From: DASSQJ01 sp963773655
GTDB lineage: Bacteria > Actinomycetota > Actinomycetes > Actinomycetales > Dermatophilaceae
Reading direction: 5' to 3'
DNA length: 64,000 nucleotides
NCBI GenBank assembly: GCA_963773655.1
Contig: CAVZBX010000004.1
Coordinates: 1-64,000 of the forward strand
The position numbers and the translations under genes were made by a program. How positions within the stretch are numbered: the first letter of the stretch is position 1; each line of letters begins with the position of its first letter. The notes under the pieces were generated by a model. The model was not told the origin of the DNA and made no database searches. It saw only the letters and a program-made list of their open reading frames with translations. Positions 1 to 9,240 of this stretch are shown here, piece after piece.

Positions 1-149
1 CCAAATAGACGCAATCCTGATCACGCCAGAATGGGCCGCAGCGCGGTGCCAGCCGGCCGCCGCAGTCGACCCCTGATCGGGCACGGCCGGTCCTCAAGGG
101 CGGTACCTTTGGTCCGCTTGGAAACCAGGCGCGACCGAAGGAGCGAGGG

Positions 150-578
150 GTGCCAAGTCGCCGCGTGCGGGTTGTCGCCTGCCTAGTGATCTGCCTCGGG
201 CTGGCAGGCTGCGCCGGCAAAGTCATCGTCGCCGGTGAAGTCTCGGTCCTGGTGTCGGAGCGACCCTCGGGAGGGATGGACGCTCTCAAGAGCGGCCCGC
301 TCGAGGTGGTCGGTGGATGCCTCGGCTCTGGGGGCTCGGTAATCGTCTGGCCATACGGAACCAAGGTCGTGGACGAGGATCCCCTGACCATCGAGATCCC
401 AGACGCAGGCACATTCACCCTCGGCGACCAGGTCCAGGTCGGCGGCGGCTTCGTCCTCGAGCACACCTCAGAGGAGCAACCGCTTGGATCGTTTGAGGCC
501 GGAGGGGTGACAGTGCCTCGGGCCTGTGCCGAACACGATGTGTTCCTCGCCTTTACCGGGGTACCTGCGACGTCCTGA
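150..578 (+). CDS. Small putative lipoprotein, unknown function
   Basis: A 142-residue protein with a basic N-terminus (MPSRRVR), a hydrophobic stretch and a lipobox, LAGC, at about residues 18-21. This predicts lipid attachment to a Cys and a location on the outer face of the membrane. The mature part is Gly/Val-rich with no motif I recognise; it looks like a small beta-rich domain. The GTG start is supported by a GAAGGAG ribosome site 6-7 nt upstream. It converges on the tyrosinase gene, with a strong hairpin between them. Nothing upstream in the first 149 bases looks like a gene. Function unknown; the lipoprotein call is fairly secure. Confidence 0.7.
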   Translation: MPSRRVRVVACLVICLGLAGCAGKVIVAGEVSVLVSERPSGGMDALKSGPLEVVGGCLGSGGSVIVWPYGTKVVDEDPLTIEIPDAGTFTLGDQVQVGGGFVLEHTSEEQPLGSFEAGGVTVPRACAEHDVFLAFTGVPATS

Positions 579-670
579 GCCACGAGCATGCTCCCCGCGA
601 CGTAGGTCAGCTCGCGGCGGTATGCATCGGTTCTGGGGCGCCAGCAGCGGAAGGGGAGTCCAGCAGGGTC

Positions 671-711
671 GACGGCGGCGCCGGGTCGTCTTGCGACCGG
701 GCGCCGCCGTC
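671..711. terminator. Bidirectional hairpin terminator between convergent genes
   Basis: A perfect 12-bp stem (GACGGCGGCGCC at 671-682 with its complement at 700-711) encloses a second 5-bp stem (GGTCG/CGACC) and a TCTTG loop. It lies between the stop codons of the lipoprotein gene (+) and the tyrosinase gene (-), so it can serve both. There is no long T tract, as is usual in GC-rich actinobacteria. Confidence 0.7.
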
Positions 712-722
712 ACACGCTTGCC

Positions 723-3380
723 TCAGCGGCAGTCTCGCGAGCCTGTGGCACCGGCGCAGCAGCACCCGTCGTGGTGGGGCCGGGCAGGCTTCTCGGCGCA
801 GCCGCCGAGGCACCGCTCGAGCTCACCGCTCTCGGACAGCCGCCGCAGCAGCCGGCACAGCCGCTTCGCGTCGGCGTCGTCGGAGCCCGCGGACCCGCCG
901 GGCTCTTGGGTGCCGCCGCCCGGAGGACGGGGCCGGTCGGCGCCGATGACGACCGACGCGAGGTGCTCGCGCTCGAACACGCTGCCGCGCACGGTCATCC
1001 CCCGCCCGAAGAACCGGAACCGGTGCGCGCCGGACCCGACCAGCCGAAGGGGCGCGGAGTATGTGCCCTGGCCGTCATGTCGGAGCGAGACCGTGGTCAC
1101 GCCGCCCGCCGGGTCGGTGACCTCGGCCCGGACCGCCGCGGACCTCGGCAACGGGCGGCCGTACTCGGTGAGCCTGGCGCGCAGCCAGGCGGTGCTGCCC
1201 GGCCGGGTGCCGTCGACGTCGACGGACACGTCCATCCGCAGCCCGGATCGGGCGTGCACTAGGGCCTCGTACCGCATGCCCCGCTTGCCGCGGACCGCGG
1301 CGGCGCGGTCGGTGGCGGCGGTGAGCGCGGGCTGGCCCTTCGAGGGGATGCGGTCGCTCACCCCCGGGGTGACGAGGAGGTGCCAGCGACCCGCATGGTG
1401 GCCGGTCCCATCCGCGACGACGGGCAAGGTCAGCCGCAGCCCGTGCAGCCGGTGCCCGAGCCGGACGCTGCCCGTGGGAAGCTCCTCCGGCAGGATCACC
1501 GTGCCATCGGGTGCCTCGAGCGCCACCCGCACCAGCTGTGGGGCGTCGCACAGCACGACCGCGTCGAAGGTCGTGTCCGCCTCGCTGAGGTGGAACGGGA
1601 TGCGCTCCACCACGCCGGGCACTGTCTGGCCGGATGGATCACGCACCATCTGCTGGTTGGTCAGCCCCACGAGCACCTGAAGGAAGAACTTCTCCAGGAG
1701 GAATTCGTCGTCCTGCGCGAGGGCCCCGCTGACGAGCATGAAGCCGTTCGAGCCCGAGGCGATGTCCGCCAGGGTGGCGTTGGAGACGTTGTCGGCGTCG
1801 GCGATGCCGACGGCGTAGACCCGCTCGGTCAGGAGCGGACCGACGTCGGCCAGCCAGGGCGCCCGCGTCTCGAAGCCGTCGGTGAAGACCACCGTGGCGT
1901 TGACGTCGAAGCCCGCCGTCAGGGGCGAGGCGGCATACGTGGCGGCAGCCTCCTGCAGCCCCGCCGCGATGGAGGTGAGCGGTGCCGACGACGCCGGGCC
2001 GTGGACGGCGATGTCCCCGCGGGCGTCGCCGCGCGTCGACGACGTCAGCGGGCCTGCGACCGCGAGGTCCCTGAGCCGCTGGGCGGTGTCGGAGAAGGCG
2101 ACCAGCGCGACGCCGTTATCGTCGTACAGGTCGTCGACCAGGGTGGTTGCGGCGTCGCGGAGAACGTCGATGCGGATGCGGCCGTTGCCGGCGTCCTGGA
2201 GCATGCTGCCGGATTCGTCGAGGACCAGCGCGACGGCAGCCGTGGGGCGGGGTACCGCGTTCCCCTCCAAGGGGATCACCCAGCTGTCGACGACGGCGCC
2301 CGTGGCGTCGCGCGCGACCACGGTGACCGAGTCCGTCGCGCCGGCGCCTGCGGTGCCCGCGGTGTAGAGGAGCCACAGCCGGAACTCGTCGGTCGGCTGG
2401 GAACCGGGAACCGGGAACGGGTAGGGGCCGGGGGCGTACAGGGCGAACGGTGCACCCGGCCCGGAGGTGATCTCGAATGTCAGGGGCTCGCAGCCCGTGA
2501 CGCGGAACAGGGCGGCCCGGGCGGTCGTCTCGCCCTCGGCCACGTCGGTCCAGCGCACCTGTGAGGTCTCCAGGGCGATCGACACCGGGTCGCCGCTCAG
2601 CAGTCCGGCGAGCCCGGCCACTCCTGCGGCTGCCGCCTCGAGGGCCGAGTCCCGCGGGAAGCGGTACCCCAGCGCCTCGTGGTCGAGCATTGACCCGGGG
2701 GTGGCCCCGCCGATCATCGGGTCGCCCTCCGCGACCGTCGGCGCGCGATCGCATGCGTTGGCGCCCACCTCGTACTGCGTGGCGCCGGCGTGGTGGCGCT
2801 GCCAGATCGCCCAGAGCCGGTCGATGTTGCCGTGGTGGAGGAAGAAGAGCGGGTCGAGAGGACTGTCGCCCCCCGCCATCGTGTGCCCCGGGGAGCCGGT
2901 CCAGGTGTGCGCGCCCACGTGGATGGCACCGCACTCCAGCTGCCGGAAGGCCTGATACGTCGGCTCGGCAAGCGCGCCGAGCACGTCCGACATGGTGGCG
3001 AGGGTGCCCCCGGGTGAGGGGGCACGGGTGTAGCTCCAGTGGTCGAACCGGCCGCCGGTGTTGTTCCGGCCTCCGAAGAACGACTTCCACGGTTCCACGT
3101 CGAGGTCTTGGGAGTCGGCCCGGGTCCAGTCCCAGTACGGCAGCGTGATGCGCGAGTCGAACGCCCGCAGCTGGTCCTCGACGTCGAGGAGGAACCAGCG
3201 GTGCCAGGCGAGGAACTGTGGCGCCCAGTGGATGCCGTTCTCGAAGTTCACCGAGTGCTGCTGGGCGGCGGCCTGGATGACGCCGATCGACCACAGGTGG
3301 TTGAGGCCGTCGGCCAGGCGGTCGAGGGCCGCGGAGTCGGTCGCCAGGTCCATGAAGTCGAGGCGGCAGCGCATCGTCAT
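723..3380 (-). CDS. Tyrosinase domain fused to von Willebrand factor A domain
   Basis: An 885-residue protein. Residues 1-200 are a tyrosinase-type binuclear copper domain: CuA histidines at about H42, H51 and H60 (motif HWAPQFLAWHR), and CuB at H154, H158 and H183 (HVGAH, then DPLFFLHHGNIDRLW). This chemistry oxidises phenols to catechols and quinones. A middle beta-rich segment (about 265-370) leads into a vWA domain starting near residue 380 with the MIDAS motif DESGS (388-392) and a later FTDG segment. The C-terminus contains a Cys cluster (GCCCAG). No signal peptide is visible, as in streptomycete tyrosinases, which leave with their caddie. The start overlaps the stop of the small upstream gene (ATGA), implying coupled translation. 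Known bacterial tyrosinases are about 270-300 residues, so the roughly 600-residue extension is notable. Phenol oxidase activity is likely; the substrate is unknown. Confidence 0.85.
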   Translation of the reverse strand: MTMRCRLDFMDLATDSAALDRLADGLNHLWSIGVIQAAAQQHSVNFENGIHWAPQFLAWHRWFLLDVEDQLRAFDSRITLPYWDWTRADSQDLDVEPWKSFFGGRNNTGGRFDHWSYTRAPSPGGTLATMSDVLGALAEPTYQAFRQLECGAIHVGAHTWTGSPGHTMAGGDSPLDPLFFLHHGNIDRLWAIWQRHHAGATQYEVGANACDRAPTVAEGDPMIGGATPGSMLDHEALGYRFPRDSALEAAAAGVAGLAGLLSGDPVSIALETSQVRWTDVAEGETTARAALFRVTGCEPLTFEITSGPGAPFALYAPGPYPFPVPGSQPTDEFRLWLLYTAGTAGAGATDSVTVVARDATGAVVDSWVIPLEGNAVPRPTAAVALVLDESGSMLQDAGNGRIRIDVLRDAATTLVDDLYDDNGVALVAFSDTAQRLRDLAVAGPLTSSTRGDARGDIAVHGPASSAPLTSIAAGLQEAAATYAASPLTAGFDVNATVVFTDGFETRAPWLADVGPLLTERVYAVGIADADNVSNATLADIASGSNGFMLVSGALAQDDEFLLEKFFLQVLVGLTNQQMVRDPSGQTVPGVVERIPFHLSEADTTFDAVVLCDAPQLVRVALEAPDGTVILPEELPTGSVRLGHRLHGLRLTLPVVADGTGHHAGRWHLLVTPGVSDRIPSKGQPALTAATDRAAAVRGKRGMRYEALVHARSGLRMDVSVDVDGTRPGSTAWLRARLTEYGRPLPRSAAVRAEVTDPAGGVTTVSLRHDGQGTYSAPLRLVGSGAHRFRFFGRGMTVRGSVFEREHLASVVIGADRPRPPGGGTQEPGGSAGSDDADAKRLCRLLRRLSESGELERCLGGCAEKPARPHHDGCCCAGATGSRDCR

Positions 3381-3646
3381 GACGACGCACCCCCCGGGTC
3401 GTTCTCGGCGACGCGGTCGAGGTAGGCCTCGACGGCCTCCTTCAACGAGGGCGCCGGTGGGCGGTAGGCCTCGGCGTGGAGCACGAAACCCTTATCGCTG
3501 ACGTAGAACCGCTGTGGGCTCCCGTCGATGAGAAGCGTCGCCGTGTCCCCCTCTCCGGTGATCACGACGTGGCGCCCGTGGCGCTCGAACTCTTCGTGGA
3601 CGGGCTGCTTCTGGTTGTCGCTCCTGCGCGACCCTCGTCCTGGCAT
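3377..3646 (-). CDS. MelC1-like tyrosinase co-factor (caddie) protein
   Basis: An 89-residue protein whose stop overlaps the tyrosinase start (ATGA). The C-terminal half (TATLLIDG..QRFYVSDKGFVLHAEAY, then PSLKEAVEAYLDRV) has the layout of MelC1, the copper-loading and export caddie of streptomycete tyrosinase: beta strands with a VDG-type turn, an aromatic/His segment, then an alanine-rich helix. Unlike MelC1 it has no twin-arginine signal peptide; the N-terminus is basic and hydrophilic. The ATG at 3646 was chosen because GGAAGGGG lies 6-8 nt upstream; an in-frame start at 3682 lacks such a site. Position and coupling support a role in copper loading of the downstream enzyme. Similarity is judged by eye only. 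Confidence 0.6.
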   Translation of the reverse strand: MPGRGSRRSDNQKQPVHEEFERHGRHVVITGEGDTATLLIDGSPQRFYVSDKGFVLHAEAYRPPAPSLKEAVEAYLDRVAENDPGGASS

Positions 3647-3682
3647 CGGACGCCCCTTCCCTCCGGGTCGGCCGGGCCTCAC

Positions 3683-4559
3683 CGACTCCAGACGTCGGGA
3701 GAGGCCGCCGGCCGTTGCTGTGCAAGTGAGGAGGGGGAAAACGGCCCGCAGATACGAATTGAGGAGTGGGCAAGGCCCAGCCCCGTCAATTCTGGCCGGG
3801 CCCCAGAGGACTCACGACGCCCGGGTAGTCATAGGGCCAAGGGCATCGGCGAAGTTGTCGAGGTGCCGCTACCTCCGGTCTTGGTGTTGCACGGGGCCTG
3901 CAGTCACATCAGCCCACAGTCGCCACGCAGGCTCAAGCCTGATCCTGTGCCGATCGAGGAACCGCACAGCTGCCCCCATTGGGTGCTGCGCCGCGGCCCA
4001 GGGCGCGCGCTTCGCGGCGCGAGGACGCACGTCGACCCGCGGAGGAAACGCGGCGTCACAGTGACGACGCGGAAGTTCGATGAGGACGCTGCAATTGCCG
4101 CGACCTGGCCGGACATCCGTGACATCACGGTGATGACGCGGATGCTCGGGGCGACGTAGCCCCATCTGGGCGGAAAGACGCACCGCTCCTCGGCAGGATC
4201 GGTGCCCAGCGAACGCAGGAGACGGACCCCGAAGTTGACCTAGGGGCGACCTCCCAGAGGCGCACAACGCACCGTTCCTAGAGTGAGCTCAGCCCCGAGC
4301 GAACCCTCGCCAATGTCGCCAGTGGCCTCTCCATGAGCCGCTAGGCCCCGCTCCGTCACGCAGGCCTCAACCGCCCGACGTCCCACGGACCTGTGACGTC
4401 CTGTGACGAGTCCGGAAACCCACCCCCCGAACCTGCCGCGCGAAGCCTCTGCATCGAGCGGCACGCATGCTACGAAGTTCGTAGGTCGGTCCGCCCGTGA
4501 GGGCGGGCCGAACGTCGTTTCGGGGCTGGTTGACGGGCTGTGACGGGTGGTGGGGCCGG
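3683..4559. other. Non-coding stretch with no recognised gene
   Basis: About 880 bases between the caddie gene and the relaxase. Open frames here lack ribosome sites, family motifs and the strong GC3 bias seen elsewhere, so I read none as a gene. It contains three copies of CTGTGACG (4391, 4401 and 4538) and two palindromes just before the relaxase. It may contain the transfer origin and the outer part of the mobile element. I could not find a second copy of the tRNA-Leu 3' end here. Confidence 0.5.
4470..4509. other. Paired palindromes upstream of relaxase, candidate oriT/nic region
   Basis: Two adjacent inverted repeats: CTACGAA-G-TTCGTAG (4470-4484, perfect) and a hairpin with 9-bp arms (4488-4496 and 4501-4509, one G-T pair, GTGA loop). 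They lie 50-90 bases before the relaxase start, where transfer origins of MobF systems are often found. Alternatives are an operator for one of the element's helix-turn-helix proteins, or a terminator. Confidence 0.35.
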
Positions 4560-7228
4560 GTGCATGGCGGGGTGAAGTTCTACCGCGGATCGGCGGTCGC
4601 GGCGCGCTGCTATGTCGAGGCCGACCGGTCCCGCGCGGATGACTACTACCTGGCCGAGGGCACCGGCCTGGCCACCCGGTACGTCGCCACGCCGGTGACG
4701 GGGACCTCTCCCCGACCGTCACCGGAGGGGGGACGTTGGACGGGCCGGCGTACGAGCGGTGGGTCGCCGGGTACGACGTCGAGACCGGCGCGGCGAAGGG
4801 TCGGCTCCGCACGGACGACCGGGGGCTGCGGTTCGTCGAGGTCGTCGTCAACGGACCCAAGACCTGGTCCCTGGCCGCGTCCCTGCACCCCGACGTCGCC
4901 GACGCGTACGACCAGGCGCAGGAGCAGGCGGCGCGGGAGATCATCGGGTGGCTCGCCGGCCACGCCACCACCCGGGTCGGGCCGCGCGGCCGGCAGGTGC
5001 AGGTCCCCGTCGACCGGCTCGAGGCGGCCGTCGTGCGGCACTACACCTCCAGGGCGGGGGACCCGCACCGGCACCTGCACCTCCAGGTCAACGCCCGCGT
5101 CCTCGCCGGCGGGCAGTGGCGGGGGCTGCACTCGGTCGCGGTGGTGGACTCCATCCACGCGGTCAACGGGATCGGGCACGCCGCCGTCGCCTGCGACCCC
5201 GGCTTCCGCCGCGCCCTCGCCGCCCGCGGGTACCACCTCGACCCCGCCTCGGGTGAGATCACCGAGCTCGCCCCGTACGCCGGCCGGTTCAGTGCCCGCG
5301 CCGGACAGATCGCCCGGAACATCGACCGGTACGAGGCCACCTGGCGAGCCGAGCACCCCGGCGCCGAGCCCAGCCCGCGGCTCCGCCAGTCATGGGACCG
5401 GCGGGCGTGGGCGCAGGCTCGCCCGGACAAGGTCACCCCCACCACCGGCGCCGACCTCGCGGCTCGGTGGCGGCAGGAGCTGCACGACCTCGGCTTCGCC
5501 CCGCCCCCATCGGACCCGGACCTCGGCGCGGCGTTGGAGGGGACGGCGGTGGGGCGGGTCGACCGGGACGCCGTGGCCGACCTGGTCCTGACCCGGCTCG
5601 GCTCCCGCCGGTCGGCCTGGAACGCCGCCGACATCCGCGGCGAGACCGAGCAGGTGGTCGCCGGCGTCGACGTCATCACCCCGTCGGCGGTCCGCGGCGA
5701 GCTGGTCGAAGACCTCACCGCCCGCGCAGTGGCCCGGTGCATACCGCTGCTGGACCGCGGCGATGTCCCCGAGCACGTCCGGGCCTTGACCTCCCGGCGG
5801 GTCCTCGACGTCGAAGCCGACCTCACCACCCGCCTGGCCGCCCGCGCCGACCACCCCGGCACCCCGGAGCCGGTCGGTGGGCGTATCGGCGGGCGGGTCC
5901 TGGACCCCGCCCAACAGGGGGCGGTGGCCGCGCTGGCCGGCACCGCACGCCTGGTCGTCGTCGAGGGCGCCGCCGGGGCCGGGAAGACCACCACCCTCGC
6001 CGCCACCCGCGACCTCCTCGCCGGGCACGGGCACCGCGTCGTCGTGGTGACGCCGACGTTGAAGGCCGCCCAGGTCGCCCAGGCCGAGACCGGAGCCGAC
6101 GCGTTCTCCGCCGCGTGGTTGGCCCACCGCCACGGCCACCGCTGGGACAGCGACGGACACCGCTGGCACGAACAGGTGCCTGCGGACCCGCTGGCGCGGC
6201 TGCTGCCCGGGGACCTGCTCGTCGTCGACGAGGCCGGGATGCTCGACCAGGACACCGCCCAGGCTCTGCTGCATATCGCCGACACCGCCGGCGCACGGGT
6301 GGCGCTGGTCGGGGACCGCCACCAGCTGCCCGCGGTCGGCCGCGGCGGCGTCCTCGACCACGCCACCCGCTGTGCACCGCCCGGCGCGCACGTCCTGCTC
6401 GACGGCATCCACCGGTTCACCGACCCCGACTACGCCGCCCTCACCCTCCACATGCGCACCGGACACAACCACGCCGACGTGTTCGACGCCCTCTACGAGC
6501 GGGGGCAGGTCGTCATCCACCCCACCGACGTGCAACGCACCCACGCTCTCGCCACAGTGGACGGGCTCGTCATTGCCGACACCCGCGACCAGGTCGCCGT
6601 CCTCAACGCCGCCATCCGCGACCACCGCCGCACGACGAGTGGGCACCCAGGCGGGCCGGCCGTCACCACCCGCGCCGGGGAGACCGTGGCGGCCGGGGAC
6701 CTGGTCGCCACCCGACGCAACCACCCCGACCTCGGCGTCGCCAACCGCGACCGGTGGACCATCACCACCGTCAAGAACGACGGCTCGCTGATCGTTCACG
6801 GCAGGCGCGGCACCCGGCACCTGCCCGCCGACTACGTCCACGACCACGTCGAGCTCGCCTACGCCACCACCGTCCACGGCGCGCAGGGCGAGACCGTGCC
6901 AGCCGCGCACTTCCTCCTCGACGAGACCACCGGCGCCGCCGCCGCGTACGTCGCCATGACCCGCGGCCGGCACGCCAACACCGCCCACCTCGTCGCCGAC
7001 ACCGTCGAGGACGCCCGGGCCCAGTGGGTCGCCACGTTCAGCCGCGACCGCGCCGACCTCGGACCCGCCCACGCCGCCCACCAGGCGGCCGAGGACATCG
7101 ACCGCTACGGACCCCAACCCCGGCCCACCCACCCGGACGGCTTCGACGTCCCCGCCCGTCGCCGTCCCCCCGAGCACGTCCCCTTCAGGTCGTCGTCCCC
7201 CGACCGGTCCCCACGTCTCGGAAGGTAA
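4560..7228 (+). pseudogene. MobF (TrwC/TraI-type) conjugative relaxase-helicase, frame-disrupted near N-terminus
   Basis: The protein would nick plasmid or element DNA at oriT and unwind it for conjugal transfer. Reading begins at GTG 4560 (MHGGVKFYRG) and includes the Tyr pair Y29-Y30 (ADDYYLAEG), the likely nicking residues. After RYVATP (about 4694) the frame breaks; the rest, from about 4697 (GDLSPTVTGGG then LDGPAYERW), continues in another frame for 830 residues from TTG 4736. That part has the metal-binding triad HRHLH (H111/113/115 counted from 4736), a RecD-like ATPase with Walker A GAAGAGKT (5966-5989), Walker B VVDEAGM, GDRHQLP and the C-terminal VAMTRGR. Removing 2 nt near 4696 restores the family reading, so this is either a real inactivating change or a sequence error. 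Without a repair, tyrosines and histidines are on separate polypeptides. Confidence 0.85.
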
Positions 7229-7324
7229 CGATCCGGTCACAGGCGCAGCCCCGCACGTCCCGGAAGCGGCGGTCCGAAGGCTTTTTGGAAGTAGAGGCAC
7301 TTCGTCGACGGCAGGAGCCGGCCC

Positions 7325-7534
7325 ATGCACCCCATCGAGGTCCCCACCCACTGGGACGACACCGCCCTGCTCACCTTCGAACAGTTCTGCACCCTCATCC
7401 ACACCCCCCAACGCACCGTCCGCGACTGGCGCCGCCGCGGCGTCGGCCCCCGCTGGTCCCGCTTCAACGGCACCGGACGCCTCTACACCACCGTCGCCGA
7501 AACCCGCCGCTGGCTCGGCATCCCCCGCCCATGA
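7325..7534 (+). CDS. Small helix-turn-helix DNA-binding protein of the element
   Basis: A 69-residue protein with a MerR/excisionase-like winged helix: LLTFEQFCTLIHTPQRTVRDWRRRGVGPRWSRFNGTGRLY. It resembles the small HTH_17 proteins that precede excisionases in actinobacterial integrative elements. An AGGAG site precedes the ATG. Its stop overlaps the start of the next gene (ATGA), so the two are translated together. It probably regulates excision or transfer genes. Confidence 0.7.
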   Translation: MHPIEVPTHWDDTALLTFEQFCTLIHTPQRTVRDWRRRGVGPRWSRFNGTGRLYTTVAETRRWLGIPRP

Positions 7535-7818
7535 CCAGCCCAGCACCCGGCCGAGCGACCGGCGGCGAGGCTCGGGCCGCCCGCGGCCTGCTGACCATCG
7601 ACGAGGCCGCCGCCTACCTCAACGTGCCCTCCCGGTGGGTGGCCGACGCAGTCCGCCAGCACAAGGTCCGCTGCACCCGCATCGGCAAGCACGTCCGGTT
7701 CCGCCTCGAACACCTCGACGAACTCGTGGCCGCCTGCGAACAACCCGTGACCACAGCACCCCGGAACCCGACGCTCACCCTCCAGGCCGGCCGTCGGGGT
7801 GGCCGCTCCCGGCTCTGA
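7531..7818 (+). CDS. xis: Excisionase-like helix-turn-helix protein (Xis)
   Basis: A 95-residue protein starting at an ATG that overlaps the upstream stop. The core (LLTIDEAAAYLNVPSRWVADAVRQ, then KHVRFRLEHLDELVAA) is the HTH_17 excisionase fold: recognition helix followed by a wing with R-F-R. Excisionases bend DNA at the attachment site and steer the integrase towards excision. It converges with the integrase gene 31 bases away, a common arrangement in these elements. It could instead be a transcriptional regulator; the fold is clear, the role is inferred from position. Confidence 0.75.
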   Translation: MTSPAPGRATGGEARAARGLLTIDEAAAYLNVPSRWVADAVRQHKVRCTRIGKHVRFRLEHLDELVAACEQPVTTAPRNPTLTLQAGRRGGRSRL

Positions 7819-7849
7819 GCGTGCCGTGCAAGGCAGACGACAACGCGTG

Positions 7850-9109
7850 TCAGATGCCGACTCTCGCGGGCCGGATCGTGCCTCCGGTCAGGGCGGTGTC
7901 GATGATGCCGGAGATCAGCTCGTCCCCGGCGGGCAGCAGGTGCCCGTACGTGTCGATCGTCGTCGTGATCGACTCGTGGCCCAGCCGGGCCTGGATGTGC
8001 GGCAACGGCGCCCCGCCGGCGACCAGCCAGGCCACATGGGTGTGCCGCAGGTCGTGGAACCGGAACGGGGGCACGCCCTCTGCCTTGAGCGCTGCCATCA
8101 GCTTGCGCCACACGTTGTTGTAGAAGTCGCCGTTGTGCAGGGGCCGCCCGGTGCGGGTCGTGAACACGAAGTCGTCCGGAGCCTTGCCCGCCATCTGGCG
8201 GGAGAGCGCCTCGGCCACGGCCGGGGCGACGGTGATGGTGCGCCGCGACCTGGGGGTCTTCGGGTGGCCCAGGTGGTGGTCGCGCATTGCGTGCTTGGGC
8301 TGCAGCTGCTTGGCCAGCCAGCCCGGGGTGTCCGTTGCGCCGTCCTCACCGTCGTGCTTCCACGCCTTGTTCACCCGAACCGTGCCACGGTCCAGGTCGA
8401 CGTCCCCGACCCACAGGGCACCGATCTCACCGAAGCGCAGGCCCGTTCCCACGGCGACCACCAGCAGGTCGCCGAAGGAGCCGGCGAGCCGCGCCGCGGT
8501 CGCGAGCTCGGCCTCGGTGAGGAACCGCAGCTCGGGCCTGGACTGCCGCACCCGGGACTGCTTCGGAGCCGTGCCCACCGCCGGATTCGCCGCCAGGTAC
8601 CCCCGCTTGACCGCGTACGCGAACACCCCGTGGACCAGGCCGTGGTAGTTCGCCTTCGTCTTCAGCGACCGGTCCCACTCGATCAGCCAGTCCTTGATGT
8701 CCGACTCGTGGATCCCCACCACCGGGCGGACGAAGATCAGCGAGCCGCGAACCCGGGTCCGCGCCAGCACCCCGATCTGGCCGAGGTAGCGCTTCCGCTG
8801 GCCGGGGGAGAGGTCCACGATCTGCCGCACGTACTCCGCGCCGAGCACGTCGAACGGCGGAGGCGCCGTCAGCGGGTCGGTCCCCGGCGGCCGCACGAAC
8901 CCTTCGCCCTTCACCCAGCCGTCCGGCCACCGCTGACCCGCCGCGTCGACCATCTTCTTGAACCCGTCCGCCCTCGCCAGGTTCTGCGCATCACTGCCCG
9001 CGCTGAATGTTTCCGCCTGATAGGCCCCGTCCCGGGTGCCCCCGAGGCGCCACACCACACGTGCGGACACACCCCCGTCGCCACGGGTTCGCTTGTCGAT
9101 CCACGCCAT
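7850..9109 (-). CDS. int: Tyrosine site-specific integrase
   Basis: A 419-residue phage-type integrase that would recombine the element with the tRNA-Leu gene. The catalytic set is complete: R225 (TGLRFGEIGAL), K284, H352-x-x-R355 (FHDLRHTHV), H378 (LGHESITTT) and Y388 (DTYGH). The N-terminal part (about 1-190) is an arm-binding and SAM-like core-binding region (ESDIKDWLIEWDRSLKTKANY). ATG 9109 has GGAAGGGGG upstream; the open frame continues 61 codons further but only by reading through the tRNA, so that extension is rejected. It lies about 110 bases from the tRNA 3' end, on the same strand, the usual position of an integrase at its attachment site. Confidence 0.92.
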   Translation of the reverse strand: MAWIDKRTRGDGGVSARVVWRLGGTRDGAYQAETFSAGSDAQNLARADGFKKMVDAAGQRWPDGWVKGEGFVRPPGTDPLTAPPPFDVLGAEYVRQIVDLSPGQRKRYLGQIGVLARTRVRGSLIFVRPVVGIHESDIKDWLIEWDRSLKTKANYHGLVHGVFAYAVKRGYLAANPAVGTAPKQSRVRQSRPELRFLTEAELATAARLAGSFGDLLVVAVGTGLRFGEIGALWVGDVDLDRGTVRVNKAWKHDGEDGATDTPGWLAKQLQPKHAMRDHHLGHPKTPRSRRTITVAPAVAEALSRQMAGKAPDDFVFTTRTGRPLHNGDFYNNVWRKLMAALKAEGVPPFRFHDLRHTHVAWLVAGGAPLPHIQARLGHESITTTIDTYGHLLPAGDELISGIIDTALTGGTIRPARVGI

Positions 9110-9183
9110 CACACTGCCCCCTTCCGGGTGCGCAGGTGCTACCACCGTGCTACCCCAGGCGGCCAGAATACGCTCGACAAGCA

Positions 9184-9211
9184 CAAAACCCCAGGTCAGA
9201 CCCGGGGTTTG
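9184..9211 (-). terminator. Terminator downstream of tRNA-Leu
   Basis: On the minus strand an ACAAACCCC arm pairs with GGGGTTTTGT around a ten-base GC-rich loop, and the second arm carries a short T run. It sits five bases after the tRNA 3' end and before the integrase start, ending tRNA transcription. Confidence 0.7.
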
Positions 9212-9215
9212 TGAG

Positions 9216-9240
9216 TGCGCAAGGGGGGATTTGAACCCCC
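9216..9240. other. Probable attachment site in tRNA-Leu 3' end
   Basis: Tyrosine integrases next to tRNA genes usually recombine in the T-arm/acceptor 3' part, which restores a working tRNA. The integrase start is 107 bases away. The exact core cannot be set because the second copy is not visible in the window. Confidence 0.45.

Larger units (their letters stand above)
4400..9222. mobile_element. tRNA-Leu-integrated mobilisable element (left end not located)
   Basis: Contains the relaxase, two small HTH proteins and the integrase, bounded on the right by the 3' end of tRNA-Leu(CAG). No FtsK-type Tra protein, replication initiator or type IV coupling protein is visible, so this is better called a mobilisable or decayed element than a complete AICE. 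The left limit is arbitrary: no duplicate of the tRNA 3' sequence was found down to base 1, so the element may extend past the window start and include the tyrosinase genes. Confidence 0.6.

Noticed and set aside
1..4500. Search for a second copy of the tRNA-Leu 3' end as the left attachment site
   Set aside because: No match to the acceptor/T-arm sequence was found by eye; the site may lie outside the window.
5041..6420. 459-codon minus-strand frame inside the relaxase
   Set aside because: Shadow of a high-GC gene on the other strand; Arg/Ser/Pro-rich with no motif, while the plus strand has full helicase motifs.
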